Of a DNA stretch of 64,000 bases, positions 62,453 to 64,000 are shown piece after piece. The stretch's first letter is position 1. Every line of letters begins with the position of its first letter. Source of the stretch: Lishizhenia tianjinensis (GTDB lineage: Bacteria; Bacteroidota; Bacteroidia; Flavobacteriales_D; Crocinitomicaceae); NCBI RefSeq assembly GCF_900116425.1, contig NZ_FPAS01000003.1:248001-312000 (forward strand), in the 5' to 3' direction. The notes under the pieces are model-generated. The model had not been told where the DNA came from, did not search any database, and saw only the letters and a program-made list of their open reading frames with translations. The translations under genes were made by a program, and so were the position numbers.

Positions 62453-62920
62453 CATTGTACTTATAAGATCTAACTCCTTCTTGATACTTGCTTTATTTTC
62501 CTTGTATCGGATTTTCTCGTATTTAATTGCTTCCTTTTCCTTTGAAAACAACCCACATGGCGCTTTTGTCAAGTCCTTATGTCTTCCACACATATTCGCC
62601 CTTAATTGACCATTCTTTACAGATCCGAAGATGTACCATACATCTCCCTTTGAAATACTTAATCCGCAGGCTGCCGAACTAATAGGTGTTGTTACAATAA
62701 CCTCCTTTGTTTCCGCTCCCTTTATCTCCTTTTTCACTTTGAAGGTTATTGCGATTACATTTTGCTCTAGCAAGGTATCCACTCGAATCGCTTTACCGAT
62801 AAAAATATCAGCGGCTTCCTCGTACTCCTTCTGTGTAAGTGTATCAATGGGTAAGCAACTACATGCTATTACTTGAATACTCGCTAACAAACCTATAAAT
62901 GCACCAATAAATTTCTTCAT
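62441..62920 (-). CDS. TIMP/NTR-like secreted protein
   Basis: A 159-residue protein with a signal sequence (MKKFIGAFIGLLASIQVIAC) and a mature start of CSC (C20, C22), the CxC beginning of netrin/TIMP-like proteins. The core (EEAADIFIGKAIRVDTLLEQ, ITFKVKKEIKGAETKEVIVTT, CGLSISKGDVWYIFG, LRANMCGR) fits the OB-like NTR fold with its paired cysteines. Could be processed as a lipoprotein at C20. Function in bacteria is unknown. It lies 1 bp downstream of murF, so they may be co-transcribed. Confidence 0.78.
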   Translation of the reverse strand: MKKFIGAFIGLLASIQVIACSCLPIDTLTQKEYEEAADIFIGKAIRVDTLLEQNVIAITFKVKKEIKGAETKEVIVTTPISSAACGLSISKGDVWYIFGSVKNGQLRANMCGRHKDLTKAPCGLFSKEKEAIKYEKIRYKENKASIKKELDLISTMKKG

Positions 62921-62921
62921 C

Positions 62922-64000
62922 TTATAATATTTCTTTTAATGTTTCTAATCCTATTCCTCGAGAACCTTTTAATAATATATGTTTTTGTTTAAGTTCTTTA
63001 TTTTCTAAATATTTTACAGCTTCTTCCTTACTTATGAAAGAATCTATACTTGTTTCTAAGGCATTATAAATAGGTCCAACAAAATAAGCCTCTATACCTA
63101 AGGCTTTAACTTGATCAACGATTTTCTGATGTTCCACATTGCTCTCCTCACCCAGTTCTAGCATATCCCCTAGAATAATCACCTTACCTTTACCATTACT
63201 TTGCATTTTGGCAAAACTCTGTAAGGCAGAACTTACACTGCTTGGATTCGCATTATACGCATCTAAAATCAATGTATTATCGCGCTCTGTTTGTACAACT
63301 TGTGACCTGTTATTACTCGGTATATAATTCATTAAAGCTGCCTGTATGGCTTCATCATTTACACCAAAATAATTTCCTATCGCCGCCGCACAAAGTAAAT
63401 TCAGATAGTTGTATTCTCCGATTATTTTAGTTTTAATTTGTGGAGAAGTATACCCGTCATAACTATAGTTCATCTCAACAAAGGGAGTTAAACCTAATAA
63501 CTCACCCTTTACATCACCCCCATTATAATAAACAACAGGTAAATCACTTGGCAATTTGTCCCTTAAGATATCATTGTTAAAATCACAAAATAAAACACTG
63601 TCTTCCTTTCTATTCTTTGCGATATACCTATACATCTCTGTCTTGGTATTTATCACACCTTGTAAAGATCCGAAGCCTTCCAAATGGGCCCTTCCTATGT
63701 TACTAATAATTCCATAGTTAGGTTCTGCAATTTCACACAACTCTTGAATATCTCCGGGTTTATTGGCTCCCATTTCAACCACAGCAAATTCGTGTTGCTC
63801 TTTAATCTTAAGTAGGGTTAAAGGGACACCTATATGGTTATTAAGATTTCCTTCCGTAGCAATAGCATTGTACTTCTGAGAAAGGGTAGTATACACCAAT
63901 TCTTTGGTTGTAGTTTTACCATTTGACCCCGTAATTCCTAAAACAGGTATCCCCATTTTACGTCTATGATTGGTTGCTAATGCTTGTAAAAATTTCAGAC
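62922..64000 (-). CDS. murF: MurF, UDP-MurNAc-tripeptide--D-Ala-D-Ala ligase (partial)
   Basis: The C-terminal about 359 residues of MurF; the gene continues past the window end. The frame stays open to 64000, reading ...LKFLQALATNHRRKMGIPVLG before the P-loop GITGSNGKTTTKEL. Further motifs are EGNLNNHIGVPLTLL, VVEMGANKPGDIQEL, SNIGRAHLEGFGS, DAYNANPSSVSSAL and ILGDMLELGEES. The enzyme adds D-Ala-D-Ala to the peptidoglycan precursor in the cytoplasm. The missing part should be the N-terminal substrate domain, about 80-90 residues. Confidence 0.96.
   Translation of the reverse strand, partial: LKFLQALATNHRRKMGIPVLGITGSNGKTTTKELVYTTLSQKYNAIATEGNLNNHIGVPLTLLKIKEQHEFAVVEMGANKPGDIQELCEIAEPNYGIISNIGRAHLEGFGSLQGVINTKTEMYRYIAKNRKEDSVLFCDFNNDILRDKLPSDLPVVYYNGGDVKGELLGLTPFVEMNYSYDGYTSPQIKTKIIGEYNYLNLLCAAAIGNYFGVNDEAIQAALMNYIPSNNRSQVVQTERDNTLILDAYNANPSSVSSALQSFAKMQSNGKGKVIILGDMLELGEESNVEHQKIVDQVKALGIEAYFVGPIYNALETSIDSFISKEEAVKYLENKELKQKHILLKGSRGIGLETLKEIL

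Overview
The window is about 64 kb of AT-rich chromosomal DNA from a member of the Bacteroidota, most likely order Flavobacteriales and near the Cryomorphaceae/Crocinitomicaceae (Fluviicola-like); this placement is an inference from gene content. The evidence is the type IX secretion regulator PorX, T9SS type A and type B sorting tails, a DnaE with an N-terminal proofreading exonuclease, the short RpoD primary sigma factor, NhaD, DUF4369-type TlpA proteins, lipoproteins with a CxDG...DCGGxCxPC motif, an absence of obvious Shine-Dalgarno sites, and TAnnTTTG promoter elements.

Layout. 1-7.4 kb: 5' end of an HD phosphohydrolase (minus), then porX-tsaE-alanine dehydrogenase, a membrane-anchored protein and three tandem paralogues that join a CH/CxxC/CGR domain, one hydrophobic segment and (in two of three) a T9SS tail. 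7.4-16.5 kb: housekeeping and small enzymes (CYTH, IMPACT/YigZ, M42-like peptidase, DUF4836-like lipoprotein, NUDIX, MazG-like, rpoD, acyl-CoA dehydrogenase, anmK). 16.7-22.5 kb: a likely operon of glutamate dehydrogenase, nhaD, exbB, exbD, a TonB-like protein and folC, linking sodium/proton balance with energised outer-membrane transport. 22.5-23.6 kb: two identical tRNA-Val genes followed by decayed tRNA copies that surround a small GIY-YIG gene, bracketed by a perfect 53-bp direct repeat. 23.7-40 kb: DTW protein, a DUF5686-type outer-membrane protein, cydAB, msrB, an MFS carrier, a queuosine-precursor-type transporter, dnaE and a large PKD-rich T9SS type B protein. 40.2-42.3 kb: an MbnP/MbnH-like pair (copper-binding protein plus di-haem peroxidase) with a small membrane protein. 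42.4-51.3 kb: an AddA/RecB-like helicase-nuclease, an EEP lipoprotein, valS, yidD, two ~175-bp MITE-like elements sharing the same inverted terminal repeats, and an ISXO2/IS1595-like transposase relative that seems to lack the catalytic core. 51.4-52.5 kb: rpsF-rpsR-rplI. 53-64 kb: a TPR-like protein, a BNR-like protein, an LpxL-like acyltransferase, lpxK, a purine nucleoside phosphorylase, gatB, two tandem TlpA-type lipoprotein/secreted thioredoxins, lpxH, a TIMP/NTR-like lipoprotein and the 3' part of murF (minus, running off the end).

Most of the window is ordinary core genome. The accessory signals are the tRNA-Val/GIY-YIG array, the triplicated zinc-motif/T9SS proteins, the MITE pair with a nearby eroded transposase, and a family of three dispersed ~160-190-bp intergenic repeats (around 24.6, 46.8 and 49.8 kb) that may be structured RNAs. 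Cell-envelope functions (lipid A synthesis by an LpxL-like enzyme, LpxK and LpxH; T9SS; TonB/ExbBD) are the recurring theme.
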